A stretch of DNA of 64,000 nt from Flavobacterium pectinovorum (GTDB lineage: Bacteria > Bacteroidota > Bacteroidia > Flavobacteriales > Flavobacteriaceae): NCBI RefSeq assembly GCF_022802975.1, contig NZ_JAFEVZ010000008.1:62001-126000 (forward strand), written 5' to 3'. Under the pieces are notes generated by a model. It was not told where the DNA came from. It did not search any database and worked only from the letters and a program-made list of their open reading frames with translations. Of the stretch, positions 35,034-44,361 are shown piece after piece; position 1 is the first letter of the stretch; each line of letters opens with the position of its first letter. Made by a program: the position numbers and the translations under genes.

Positions 35034-37487
35034 ATGTCAAATCATAAAATACTTACTATTGACAATCTGTCACTTCAGGAATTTGATTCAGAAGCAGAAT
35101 TAATTCCATTATTAACTCCGGAAGATGAGGAGGAAATGAACAATGAAGAACTTCCTGTTTCACTTCCAATTTTACCTTTAAGAAATACGGTTTTATTTCC
35201 TGGGGTTGTAATTCCAATTTCTGCAGGACGAGATAAATCAATCAAATTAATTAACGATGCCAATGCCGGTGGGAAAATTATTGGTGTAGTTTCTCAGATT
35301 AATGAAGAAGACGAAGATCCGTCAAAAGATGATATTCACAAAATTGGTACTGTTGCGAGAATCCTGCGCGTTTTAAAAATGCCAGACGGAAATGTAACTG
35401 TTATTCTACAAGGAAAAAAACGCTTTGAAATTGATGAAGTTGTTACAGAAGAACCATATCTGACTGCAACAATTAAAGAAGTTTCGGAAGAACGTCCAAC
35501 AGAAGATGATACTGAGTTTACAGCTATTTTAGAATCTGTAAAAGAATTGGCTATTCAGATTATCAAGGAAAGTCCAAACATTCCATCTGAAGCTACTTTT
35601 GCGATTAAAAACATTGAAAGCCAATCGTTTTTAATCAATTTTGTTTCTTCAAATATGAATTTATCTGTAAAAGAAAAACAAGGACTTCTATCGATAAACG
35701 GATTGAAAGAACGTGCGTTGGAGACGCTTCGTTATATGAATATCGAGCTTCAGAAATTAGAACTGAAGAATGATATCCAGTCAAAAGTGCGTTTTGATTT
35801 AGATCAGCAACAGCGTGAATATTTCCTTCACCAGCAAATGAAAACCATTCAGGAAGAACTGGGAGGCGTTTCGCAGGAAGAAGAAATGGACGAAATGGGG
35901 CAGAAAGCGAAAACCAAAAAATGGGACGAAAAAACGCAGAAACATTTCGAAAAAGAATTGTCAAAAATGCGCCGTATGAATCCGCAGTCGCCTGATTTTG
36001 GAATTCAGCGTAACTATTTAGAGTTGTTTTTGGAATTGCCCTGGGGCGAATATTCTAAAGATAAATTTGATTTAAAATTTGCTCAGAAAGTATTAGATAA
36101 AGATCATTTTGGACTTGAAGAAGTTAAGAAAAGAATGATTGAGCATTTGGCAGTTTTAAAATTGCGAAATGATATGAAATCACCAATTATCTGTTTAACA
36201 GGGCCTCCTGGAGTTGGTAAAACTTCTATTGGACGTTCTGTTGCAGAAGCTTTAGGCCGTGAATACGTTCGTATTTCGTTAGGAGGTTTACGTGATGAGG
36301 CTGAAATTCGAGGACACAGAAAAACCTATATCGGTGCAATGCCTGGGCGAATCATTCAGAGTTTAAAAAAAGCCGGAACTTCAAATCCTGTTTTTATTCT
36401 GGATGAAATCGATAAATTGTCAAACGGAAACAGCGGTGATCCGTCTTCTGCCTTATTAGAAGTTTTAGATCCGGAGCAAAACAGCGCTTTTTATGATAAT
36501 TTCCTTGAAATGGGTTATGACTTGTCGAAGGTAATGTTTATTGCAACTTCAAATAATATGGCTGCTATTCAGCCAGCTTTGCGTGACAGGATGGAAGTAA
36601 TCAAAATGTCAGGTTATACAATTGAAGAAAAGGTAGAAATTGCAAAACGACACCTTTTTCCAAAACAATTAGAAGCGCACGGATTAACGGCTAAAGATTT
36701 GACAATTGGAAAAAAACAATTGGAGAAAATTGTTGAGGGTTATACACGTGAGTCTGGTGTTCGTAACTTAGAAACAAAAATTGCTCAGGTAATTCGTAAC
36801 GCTGCAAAAGCAGTTGCGATGGAAGAAGAGTACAATAAAAAAGTTACTGACGAAGATATTGTAACTGTTTTAGGTGTGCCAAGATTAGAACGTGATAAAT
36901 ATGAAAACAATGATATAGCCGGAGTGGTTACAGGTCTTGCCTGGACAAGTGTTGGTGGTGATATTTTGTTTATAGAATCTTTGATTTCTGAAGGAAAAGG
37001 AGCCTTGAGCATTACAGGTAATCTTGGTACAGTAATGAAAGAATCGGCTACAATTGCTTTAGAATATATTAAAGCGAATGTTAAAAAGCTTGGGCTCGAT
37101 TCAGCCTTATTTCAAAAATACAACATTCACCTGCATGTTCCGGAAGGAGCAACACCAAAAGACGGACCAAGTGCGGGTATTGCAATGTTAACTTCTTTGG
37201 TTTCTTTGTTGACCCAAAAGAAAGTGAAGAAAAGTTTAGCCATGACGGGAGAAATTACCCTTCGTGGAAAAGTTTTACCGGTTGGCGGAATTAAAGAAAA
37301 AATCTTAGCAGCAAAAAGAGCAGGCATTAAAGAAATTATCTTGTGTCACGAAAATAAATCTGATATTGATGAAATTAAAGCAGAATATTTAGATGGCCTG
37401 ACTTTTCATTATGTGAAAGAAATGAGTGAAGTTCTGGCTCTGGCTTTGACAGATCAGAATGTAAAGAATGCTAAAACTTTAAAATAA
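35034..37487 (+). CDS. lon: ATP-dependent protease Lon
   Basis: The 817 aa protein is a LonA type: N-terminal substrate domain (about 40-240, LPILPLRNTVLFPGVVIP), a coiled-coil region, AAA+ domain with Walker A TGPPGVGKTSIGRS, and protease domain with catalytic Ser near 713 in PKDGPSAGIAM and Lys near 754 in GGIKEKILAA. It degrades damaged and regulatory proteins in the cytoplasm. It is divergent from the sigma factor operon and monocistronic. No HAIR/CIRCE heat-shock site was recognised. Confidence 0.97.
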   Translation: MSNHKILTIDNLSLQEFDSEAELIPLLTPEDEEEMNNEELPVSLPILPLRNTVLFPGVVIPISAGRDKSIKLINDANAGGKIIGVVSQINEEDEDPSKDDIHKIGTVARILRVLKMPDGNVTVILQGKKRFEIDEVVTEEPYLTATIKEVSEERPTEDDTEFTAILESVKELAIQIIKESPNIPSEATFAIKNIESQSFLINFVSSNMNLSVKEKQGLLSINGLKERALETLRYMNIELQKLELKNDIQSKVRFDLDQQQREYFLHQQMKTIQEELGGVSQEEEMDEMGQKAKTKKWDEKTQKHFEKELSKMRRMNPQSPDFGIQRNYLELFLELPWGEYSKDKFDLKFAQKVLDKDHFGLEEVKKRMIEHLAVLKLRNDMKSPIICLTGPPGVGKTSIGRSVAEALGREYVRISLGGLRDEAEIRGHRKTYIGAMPGRIIQSLKKAGTSNPVFILDEIDKLSNGNSGDPSSALLEVLDPEQNSAFYDNFLEMGYDLSKVMFIATSNNMAAIQPALRDRMEVIKMSGYTIEEKVEIAKRHLFPKQLEAHGLTAKDLTIGKKQLEKIVEGYTRESGVRNLETKIAQVIRNAAKAVAMEEEYNKKVTDEDIVTVLGVPRLERDKYENNDIAGVVTGLAWTSVGGDILFIESLISEGKGALSITGNLGTVMKESATIALEYIKANVKKLGLDSALFQKYNIHLHVPEGATPKDGPSAGIAMLTSLVSLLTQKKVKKSLAMTGEITLRGKVLPVGGIKEKILAAKRAGIKEIILCHENKSDIDEIKAEYLDGLTFHYVKEMSEVLALALTDQNVKNAKTLK

Positions 37488-37514
37488 ATTTCAAATTTTA
37501 AATTCTAAAAATAT

Positions 37515-37565
37515 AAATTCCAAATTCCAATCTGATCATTCAGTTTGGAATTTGGAATTTTTTTA
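37515..37565. terminator. Long terminator between lon and recQ
   Basis: The 16-bp arms AAATTCCAAATTCCAA and TTGGAATTTGGAATTT are perfectly complementary around a 14-base loop, with T7 after them. It can serve both converging genes. Confidence 0.85.
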
Positions 37566-37581
37566 TTGTTTATTTTAATTT

Positions 37582-39693
37582 TTATTGATTGTTTTTCTCC
37601 AGGACAGCAAGGCCAAATCTAATTTTTTCGTAACCCATTTTTTCTTCAAAATGTTCAAAATAAGGTTTTAAGGCGTTTGGATTTTCAAGTTCAATTTTGG
37701 CTTTTTGTAATTGCTCAACTTCTTTGTCAGAAATAAATTGGCTTGTGTCAATATCAATTCCATCCAGATATAATTTTGCCAAATGTGAAATTATAGTTGA
37801 AATCCCTAAGTTTCTTGTCTCGGCAATTTCTTCAACACTAGCTCCGTTTTGAAATAATTCTAAAGTTGCTTTATAGGTATTGCTTTCTTTTTTAGGCTTT
37901 GTATTTGTTTTTTTATTCTTTTGAAATTCTATAATGGTATTTATAAATTCAGAACCGTATTTTTCTAGTTTTGCTTTTCCAACTCCGTCAATGGCAAGAA
38001 ATTCTTCGTCACTAATGGGGCGTAAAGTTTCCATTTGTCTCAATGCGGCATCACTAAAAATGACATAAGCCGGAATCTCGTCTTTCTGGGCAATTTCGTA
38101 ACGTAATTTTCGTAGCGTTTCAAAAAGAGAGTTTTTTACTGTTTTTGTTTTGGTCTCTTTAATTTCGTTTTTGTCAATTACTTTTTTAACCACGGTTGTC
38201 AATTTTACTTTTTCACCTTCAAACAGCACTTTTTTTGCAAAAGGCGTCAGTAAAATTTTATTATGCTGATGAAAGGCAATTTCACAATATCCCAGATTAA
38301 TTAACTGAATGAGGTATTGATTCCAGTCGTACCAGGATATGTCTGCTCCAATTCCGTAGGTTTTTAATTCCTGATATTTTTTTTCGTAGATGTAAGCATT
38401 TTTTGAACCTCTTAAAAAATCAACAATTACAGCTAAAGGCTCAGATTCCTGTAGTCTTGTTATAGCTGACAATGCTTTTTGTGCCAAAATTGTTCCGTCA
38501 AAAAATGTTGGCGGATTTTTGCAAATATCACAGTTACCACAATTTTCGGTTACCAATTCGCCAAAATAAGAGAGTAAAATTTTTCTTCTGCAGCTCAATG
38601 CATCGGCGTATTGTTTCATCCGGTCTAATTTTGCCAGCTGTACATCAGAGTTCAAACCTTCGGAGGCAAATTTCTGAAGCTGAATTACATCGGCATAACT
38701 TTCGAACAAAACAGTTTCTGCTGGTAATCCATCCCGGCCGGCACGACCAATTTCCTGATAATAACCTTCTATGTTTTTTGGTAAATTATAATGAATCACC
38801 CAACGAACATTCGATTTGTCAATCCCCATTCCAAAAGCAATAGTGGCACAAACTACCTGACAATCATCATTTATAAATTCATCCTGTGTTTTTGCACGAA
38901 TTTTATTGTCTAAACCGGCGTGATATGCTTTTGCTGTGATGCCGCTTTTTTTAAGTTTCTCAGCTAATTCTTCCGTTGTTTTTCTACTCAGGCAATAAAT
39001 AATACCGGATTCATTTGGTTTGTTTTCTACAAAATCAATTATTTGTTTCACCCGGTCAAGTGCCGGACGAACTTCAAGGCTTAAATTTTTCCTATCGAAA
39101 GAAGCAATAAAAGTTTTGGAGTTTTTTAAATTTAATTGTTTTGTAATATCGGTGCGGGTTGCTTTATCTGCGGTAGCGGTCAAAGCGAGAATTGGAGTAG
39201 AAGGGAAGCGGTTTTTTAAATACCCTAAATTGGTATAAGCCGGACGAAAATCATGTCCCCATGATGAAATACAATGCGCCTCATCAATGGCAATCAGACT
39301 GATTGTTAATTCGTTAAATACTATATCCAGATAAGACAAACTCTCCGGAGCTATATAGACCAGTTTAAAAGTATTCGATTTTAAATTATCAATATAAAAT
39401 TGCTGTTCCTCACTGGATTGGCTGCTATTAATGTAACAGGCTGAAATTCCGTTGGTTTTTAAACTGTCGACCTGATCTTTCATCAGGGCAATTAAAGGAG
39501 AAATAACAATTGTAATTCCGGGTAAAACCAAAGCGGGTAATTGAAAGCATATTGATTTTCCTCCTCCGGTTGGCATAATGGCAAGCGTATCCTGACCAGA
39601 AAGTATCGTATTTATTATATTTTCCTGATTAGGTCTGAATTTTTCAAAACCAAAATTTTCTTTTAGTCTGGCATGTAATATTTCTGAATTCAT
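37582..39693 (-). CDS. recQ: ATP-dependent DNA helicase RecQ
   Basis: The 703 aa helicase has Walker A AIMPTGGGKSICFQLP, the DEAH box and RecQ aromatic loop IDEAHCISSWGHDFRPAY, a second RecA domain (VVCATIAFGMGIDKSNVRW and QEIGRAGRDG), a zinc-binding region with Cys in CRRKILLSYFGE and CGNCDICKNP, a winged-helix RQC part and an HRDC domain near 530-600. The last 100 residues form a helix-turn-helix-like tail (ASVEEIAETRNLGISTIISH). It acts in recombination and repair. The length is typical for Bacteroidetes RecQ. Confidence 0.96.
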   Translation of the reverse strand: MNSEILHARLKENFGFEKFRPNQENIINTILSGQDTLAIMPTGGGKSICFQLPALVLPGITIVISPLIALMKDQVDSLKTNGISACYINSSQSSEEQQFYIDNLKSNTFKLVYIAPESLSYLDIVFNELTISLIAIDEAHCISSWGHDFRPAYTNLGYLKNRFPSTPILALTATADKATRTDITKQLNLKNSKTFIASFDRKNLSLEVRPALDRVKQIIDFVENKPNESGIIYCLSRKTTEELAEKLKKSGITAKAYHAGLDNKIRAKTQDEFINDDCQVVCATIAFGMGIDKSNVRWVIHYNLPKNIEGYYQEIGRAGRDGLPAETVLFESYADVIQLQKFASEGLNSDVQLAKLDRMKQYADALSCRRKILLSYFGELVTENCGNCDICKNPPTFFDGTILAQKALSAITRLQESEPLAVIVDFLRGSKNAYIYEKKYQELKTYGIGADISWYDWNQYLIQLINLGYCEIAFHQHNKILLTPFAKKVLFEGEKVKLTTVVKKVIDKNEIKETKTKTVKNSLFETLRKLRYEIAQKDEIPAYVIFSDAALRQMETLRPISDEEFLAIDGVGKAKLEKYGSEFINTIIEFQKNKKTNTKPKKESNTYKATLELFQNGASVEEIAETRNLGISTIISHLAKLYLDGIDIDTSQFISDKEVEQLQKAKIELENPNALKPYFEHFEEKMGYEKIRFGLAVLEKNNQ

Positions 39694-39746
39694 TTGGCAT
39701 ATATTTTTTTCAAAGATATAATAAAAATAATATTTTTCTTATAAAT

Positions 39747-39778
39747 GAAAAAAAGGAACCCGAATTGAGTTCCTTTAA
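39747..39778 (-). terminator. Terminator of the speA-DHS-acidic protein gene group
   Basis: On the minus strand AAAGGAACTC and GGGTTCCTTT form a stem followed by T residues, after the acidic protein gene. Confidence 0.75.
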
Positions 39779-39798
39779 TTTATTTTGAAAGAGATGAA

Positions 39799-40209
39799 TT
39801 AATCTTCATCGTCTTCATCATCATCTTCGTCTGCAATATCATCCGGATCTCTGTCATCATCCTCTTCATCTCCGCCGTCTGTATCAGGTTTGTCTTGATT
39901 ATCATCCTCGTCATCATCATCATCACTATCGTCATCAAGATCAATTCCTTTTACAGGTTCGATTGTGTCAACATCAAGATCGATATCGTCATCTTCATCA
40001 TAATTTTCGATTCTGTCTGCAAGTTTAGTACTAATTTTTACTAAATAAATAGTGTCTTCAGTACGAACTTCAACAGCTTCGACTAATTCGTTTTTAGCAT
40101 TTCTGAAACGAATAACATCCGAATCATCATAACCGTCAGGAAATTTTTCTACCAAAAGGTTTAAAATTTCGTTCGTTAGTTTGGCGTAGTCTACTATAAC
40201 TCTTTTCAT
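39799..40209 (-). CDS. Small protein with extreme acidic tail
   Basis: The 136 aa protein has a folded-looking first part (1-72: VDYAKLTNEILNLLVEKFPD, then VEVRTEDTIYLVKISTKLAD) and a tail of about 60 residues that is almost all Asp and Glu. The start is 7 bp after the stop of the deoxyhypusine-synthase-like gene, so the two are cotranscribed. I do not recognise a family. A polyanionic tail next to polyamine enzymes could bind polyamines or mimic nucleic acid, which is inference. Confidence 0.75.
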   Translation of the reverse strand: MKRVIVDYAKLTNEILNLLVEKFPDGYDDSDVIRFRNAKNELVEAVEVRTEDTIYLVKISTKLADRIENYDEDDDIDLDVDTIEPVKGIDLDDDSDDDDDEDDNQDKPDTDGGDEEDDDRDPDDIADEDDDEDDED

Positions 40210-40216
40210 AAATATA

Positions 40217-41185
40217 CTATAAATCTAATAAATAAGCAAAAATTAGCGGAGCAACAATTGTAGCATCCGACTCAATAATAAATTTAGGGGTGTTAATGTC
40301 TAATTTACCCCAAGTAATTTTTTCATTTGGAACTGCTCCTGAATAGGATCCATAACTGGTTGTCGAGTCAGAAATCTGGCAGAAATAACTCCAAAACGGA
40401 ACGTCATGCATTTCCATATCCTGGTACAACATTGGTACCACACAAATAGGGAAATCTCCAGCAATACCACCACCAATTTGAAAGAACCCAATTCCGTTTT
40501 GACTGTTTTTGGTGTACCAGTCAGCAAGGAATGTCATGTATTCAATACCGGATTTCATGGTAGAAGCTTTTAATTCTCCTTTGATTACGTATGATGCGAA
40601 AATATTACCCATTGTACTGTCTTCCCATCCCGGAACAATAATTGGTAAGTTTTTCTCAGCAGCTGCATACATCCAGCTGTCTTTTAAATCAATTTCGTAA
40701 TACTCTTCCAAAACGCCTGACAACAACATTTTGTACATGAATTCATGTGGAAAATAACGTTCTCCCTTGTCATCTGCATCTTTCCAGATTTTGTAAATGT
40801 GTTTTTGCAAACGTCGGAAAGCTTCATGTTCAGGAATACAGGTGTCAGTAACACGATTTAGTCCTCTTTCAAGTAAAGCCCATTCGTCTTCCGGTGTTAA
40901 ATCACGATAGTTTGGCACTCTTTCATAATGAGAGTGTGCTACTAAGTTCATGATGTCTTCTTCTAAGTTAGCTCCGGTACATGAAATAATCTGAACTTTG
41001 TCCTGTCTGATTATTTCGGCAAAAATTTTACCAATTTCTGCTGTACTCATTGCGCCAGCCATACTTACCAACATTTTAGATCCATTTGCTAATTGTTGTT
41101 CGTATGCTTTTGCAGCATCAACCAGAGCAGCAGAGTTAAAGTGCAAATAATGTTTTTCAATAAACTGACTGATTGGTCCTTTCAT
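40217..41185 (-). CDS. Deoxyhypusine-synthase-like protein
   Basis: The 322 aa protein matches eukaryotic and archaeal deoxyhypusine synthase along its length. NAD-site blocks include VSMAGAMSTAEIGK and IISCTGANLEEDIMN. The catalytic lysine, equivalent to Lys329 of the human enzyme, is kept as Lys294 in NEKITWGKLDIN, and the end SDATIVAPLIFAYLL is conserved. Bacteria have no eIF5A, so the natural acceptor must differ; such homologues are thought to form polyamines such as homospermidine or spermidine. It lies about 105 bp downstream of arginine decarboxylase. Confidence 0.88.
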   Translation of the reverse strand: MKGPISQFIEKHYLHFNSAALVDAAKAYEQQLANGSKMLVSMAGAMSTAEIGKIFAEIIRQDKVQIISCTGANLEEDIMNLVAHSHYERVPNYRDLTPEDEWALLERGLNRVTDTCIPEHEAFRRLQKHIYKIWKDADDKGERYFPHEFMYKMLLSGVLEEYYEIDLKDSWMYAAAEKNLPIIVPGWEDSTMGNIFASYVIKGELKASTMKSGIEYMTFLADWYTKNSQNGIGFFQIGGGIAGDFPICVVPMLYQDMEMHDVPFWSYFCQISDSTTSYGSYSGAVPNEKITWGKLDINTPKFIIESDATIVAPLIFAYLLDL

Positions 41186-41290
41186 TTTTTTTGTTTTTTT
41201 GTTTTTTTTTTTGAATTAAAAGTTTAACCTTTTGGGTATACTGCAAATTAATAATTTTATAATTACCAATTTTTAATTTGCCGATTTTTT

Positions 41291-42694
41291 TTATGCTTTT
41301 TTAGTGTAACCTAAAATCTTTAAAACATCGTCAGAAGTTTGTTGTTCTGAGAAAACTTCGGTTGCTAAAATTCCGTTTTCGTCACGATCTATCAAAATGT
41401 GTTTTGGCTGTGGAATCAAACAGTGATGCAAACCTCCGTAACCTCCAATCGTTTCCTGATACGCTCCCGTGTTAAAGAAACCAATGTATAATGGTTTTTC
41501 TTTATTGTATTTAGGTAAATAAATTGCATTCATGTTTTGTTCTGAGTTGTAATAATCATCACTATCACAAGTTAGTCCTCCTAATAAAACCCGCTCATAA
41601 GTATCATTCCAGCGGTTTACCGCCAGCATAATAAAACGCTTGTTTATGGCCCAGGTATCAGGTAAAGTGGTAATGAAAGACGAGTCAATCATGTTCCATT
41701 TTTCTCTGTCATTTTGTTGCTTTTGATATAAAATCTGATAGATAGCACCACCGCTTTCGCCTACTGTGAAAGAACCGAATTCTGTAAAAATGTTTGGTAC
41801 ATCAACTTCAGCTTCGTCACAGGCAATTTTAATCTGATTGATAATTTCATCAATCATATATTGGTAATCGTATTCGAAAGCCAATGAGTTTTTAATAGGG
41901 AATCCGCCTCCGATGTTAAGTCCATCCAGAGTAGGGCATTCTTTTTTAAGTGCAATATATACTTTGATACATTTTACAAGTTCATTCCAGTAATATGCCG
42001 TATCGTTAATTCCGGTATTAATGAAAAAGTGAAGCATTTTAAGCTCTAATTTATCATTTTCCTGAATTTGTTTTTTGTAAAAAGATACAATGTTTTTATA
42101 ACCAATACCTAACCTTGAAGTATAAAACTCAAATTTAGGTTCTTCCTCCGCAGCAATACGGATTCCTATTTTGAATTTTCCTTTAATTTCTGCCTGAAGC
42201 AAATCCAATTCTTCGTAATTATCAATAATAGGAATCGTGTTTTTATGTCCATTATTAATTAATCTTGCAATATTGGTAATGTATTCGTCTCTTTTGAAGC
42301 CATTACAAATGACATAAGTACTTTTGTTGATTTTACCGTTTTCAAGTAAATTCTCCACAATATTAATGTCAAAAGCAGATGAAGTTTCAACATGGATATT
42401 ATTTTTGAAAGCCTCATTCATGATGTATTCAAAATGAGAGCTTTTTGTGCAATAACAATAATAATATTTTGCTTCGTATTTATTTTTTTCCATTGATTTT
42501 CTGAACCAGGCTTTTGCCTTATTGATGTTTTCAGAAATCTGTGGTAAATAGGTGAATTTTAATGGTGTGCCGTATTGTTCAACCAATTTCATCAAATCTA
42601 TATTGTGAAATAATAAGTTGTCTTTGTTCAGTTTGAACTCCTCCTGAGGGAAATAATAGGTTTGATTGATTAGGTCAGAATATTTTGTATTCAT
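41291..42694 (-). CDS. speA: Arginine decarboxylase (alanine-racemase fold)
   Basis: The 467 aa PLP enzyme removes CO2 from arginine to give agmatine. The N-terminal barrel has the PLP lysine region KYYYCYCTKSSHFEYIM and GLNIGGGFPIKN for the phosphate. The C-terminal part has GGLTCDSDDYYN with the catalytic Cys-Asp-Ser motif. It is shorter than E. coli SpeA (about 658 aa) and is the form I associate with Bacteroidetes. It heads a gene group with the deoxyhypusine-synthase-like gene. A leader of about 240 nt containing an Arg-rich small ORF precedes it. Confidence 0.9.
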   Translation of the reverse strand: MNTKYSDLINQTYYFPQEEFKLNKDNLLFHNIDLMKLVEQYGTPLKFTYLPQISENINKAKAWFRKSMEKNKYEAKYYYCYCTKSSHFEYIMNEAFKNNIHVETSSAFDINIVENLLENGKINKSTYVICNGFKRDEYITNIARLINNGHKNTIPIIDNYEELDLLQAEIKGKFKIGIRIAAEEEPKFEFYTSRLGIGYKNIVSFYKKQIQENDKLELKMLHFFINTGINDTAYYWNELVKCIKVYIALKKECPTLDGLNIGGGFPIKNSLAFEYDYQYMIDEIINQIKIACDEAEVDVPNIFTEFGSFTVGESGGAIYQILYQKQQNDREKWNMIDSSFITTLPDTWAINKRFIMLAVNRWNDTYERVLLGGLTCDSDDYYNSEQNMNAIYLPKYNKEKPLYIGFFNTGAYQETIGGYGGLHHCLIPQPKHILIDRDENGILATEVFSEQQTSDDVLKILGYTKKA

Positions 42695-42753
42695 TTAGCT
42701 TTCAATATTTAGAATGTATTTTTAAATTTAGTAAACGTCTCTAAATCTTAAAT

Positions 42754-42933
42754 TCAAACCCTGATATTGGCAAAGATAATTTCCAGTTTTTCATGCTCTG
42801 CCTTTGAACATAAAAAAACGTCAAAACAAAACGGACTTCTGCTATTGTAAAAACGGTTCAGCATCCTTAATAAAGAACTATTGAGGCGGTTTCTGTAAGA
42901 GCTGAAATGTCTTTGTTTGCTGTTTGTTTTCAT
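42754..42933 (-). CDS. Possible Arg-rich leader peptide upstream of speA
   Basis: The 59-codon frame begins MKTNSKQRHFSSYRNRLN and ends IFANIRV. It carries seven Arg and three Lys. A good Bacteroidetes promoter ends 5 bp before its ATG, so its message would be almost leaderless. It lies in the speA leader. It could be a real small protein, an attenuating leader ORF or chance; no signal peptide or family is recognised. Confidence 0.4.
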   Translation of the reverse strand: MKTNSKQRHFSSYRNRLNSSLLRMLNRFYNSRSPFCFDVFLCSKAEHEKLEIIFANIRV

Positions 42934-42938
42934 TGTGG

Positions 42939-42970
42939 CAAATGTAAAAAATAATATATACCTAATGCAA
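42939..42970 (-). promoter_or_regulatory. Consensus promoter for speA leader
   Basis: On the minus strand TTG, 21 nt, then TACATTTG matches the Bacteroidetes consensus. Transcription would begin at or just before the ATG of the small ORF, about 240 nt before speA. Confidence 0.65.
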
Positions 42971-42990
42971 CGCTTTTCCTTAAAAAAAGT

Positions 42991-44058
42991 TTAAGACTTA
43001 TAATCCTGAAACGCATTCAGAATTAATTTATTTTCAACAGATTGATTGATTTTGATCTTTCCGATACCTTCAATAAGGGCAAATTGAATTAAACCATACT
43101 CGTTTTTTTTGTCGTGAACAAGCAATTCTAATATCGGGTCGATGTCATTTTCTTCAAATTCCACATCATCATAAATGCCTTTAATTGCTGATTTGATTTC
43201 TGTAAATTCTTCTGCTGAAATAAGGTTTTTGTGTAAAGAAATATAACTTTCAAGAATCATACCCACAGCAATTGCTTCTCCATGCAGCAAGGTCGTTTTG
43301 TGTTCGCTTTCTAAAAAGTAACTTTCGATGGCATGTCCTAAGGTATGTCCAAAGTTTAATGCTTTACGAATGTTTTTTTCTGTTGGATCCTGTATTACAA
43401 TTTCATTTTTGATTTCCACAGAACGATAAATCAATTCATCAAAATCGGCATAATCAATTGATTGTAAGTCTAAAAACTGTTTCCAATAAGAAGCATCATA
43501 AATTAAACCGTGTTTTAACATTTCTGCAAGTCCGGAACGCATTTCGCTTTGTGGCAAAGTTTCAAGGTATTGTGTGTCAATTAAAACCATTTGTGGTACA
43601 TTAATTACGCCAATCTGGTTTTTGAGATTTCCTAAATCAACACCTGTTTTTCCTCCTACAGATGCATCGACCATTGATAATAAGGTGGTTGGGATGTTAA
43701 TAAAATCTACACCACGTTTGAATGTAGAAGCAACGAAACCTCCTAAATCGGTAACGACACCACCTCCAAGATTTATGACTAATGATTTTCTGTCGGCACC
43801 TAATTCAGTAAGAACATTCCAGATTTGAATACAGGTCTCAATATTTTTATTGGCTTCGCCTGATTCAAATTCTATAATTTCAAGAGTTAAATCGGTTTCC
43901 AGTAAAGGCAAAAATTTAGGCAAACAATATTCATTGGTTTTATCATCGACAATGATAAAAACATTAGAGTATTTGGTTTCTTTTAAATGATTGTTTAAAG
44001 CTTCGTATGCATTTTGGTTAAAATGTACTAGATAATTATTTGCTTGAATAGACTGCAT
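42991..44058 (-). CDS. aroB: 3-dehydroquinate synthase
   Basis: The 355 aa NAD- and metal-dependent enzyme converts DAHP to 3-dehydroquinate in the shikimate pathway. NAD binding is seen in LGGGVVTDLGGFVASTFKRG, and the metal ligands lie in MLKHGLIYD, NFGHTLGHAIESYF and LLHGEAIAVG. The start at 44058 (MQSIQANNYLVHF) is preferred over 44094, whose extra residues do not resemble the family. It is monocistronic, upstream of and on the same strand as the speA leader. Confidence 0.95.
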   Translation of the reverse strand: MQSIQANNYLVHFNQNAYEALNNHLKETKYSNVFIIVDDKTNEYCLPKFLPLLETDLTLEIIEFESGEANKNIETCIQIWNVLTELGADRKSLVINLGGGVVTDLGGFVASTFKRGVDFINIPTTLLSMVDASVGGKTGVDLGNLKNQIGVINVPQMVLIDTQYLETLPQSEMRSGLAEMLKHGLIYDASYWKQFLDLQSIDYADFDELIYRSVEIKNEIVIQDPTEKNIRKALNFGHTLGHAIESYFLESEHKTTLLHGEAIAVGMILESYISLHKNLISAEEFTEIKSAIKGIYDDVEFEENDIDPILELLVHDKKNEYGLIQFALIEGIGKIKINQSVENKLILNAFQDYKS

Positions 44059-44309
44059 AATTCTTCGGTTAATTGAATCGGCAAAATAAGGCATTTTTAA
44101 CTAAATAATATTCAAATAACGGTTCTAATTTGTTTTAAAAATGAGTTTTTATAATGATTAAAAATAAATTCTTAGGTTTGATTTTTTAACAATTTTCATT
44201 TTTTTTTAAGTTGAGAATTTCTTCTTTTAATAATTTTCAGACTGAGAATTCCTTTGACTGATTTTGTATTGCTGTAATAATGTTATGAATTTTTAAAAAT
44301 ATCCTTCTT

Positions 44310-44344
44310 TTGTTAAATAATATTCAAAACACTCTTTATCTTTG
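44310..44344 (+). promoter_or_regulatory. Promoter of proline dehydrogenase gene
   Basis: TATCTTTG at 44337-44344 is a clear -7 box 17 bp before the ATG. A TTG at 44310-44312 lies 24 nt upstream, slightly beyond the usual spacing. Confidence 0.5.
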
Positions 44345-44361
44345 TCCAAAAACTAAATTTA

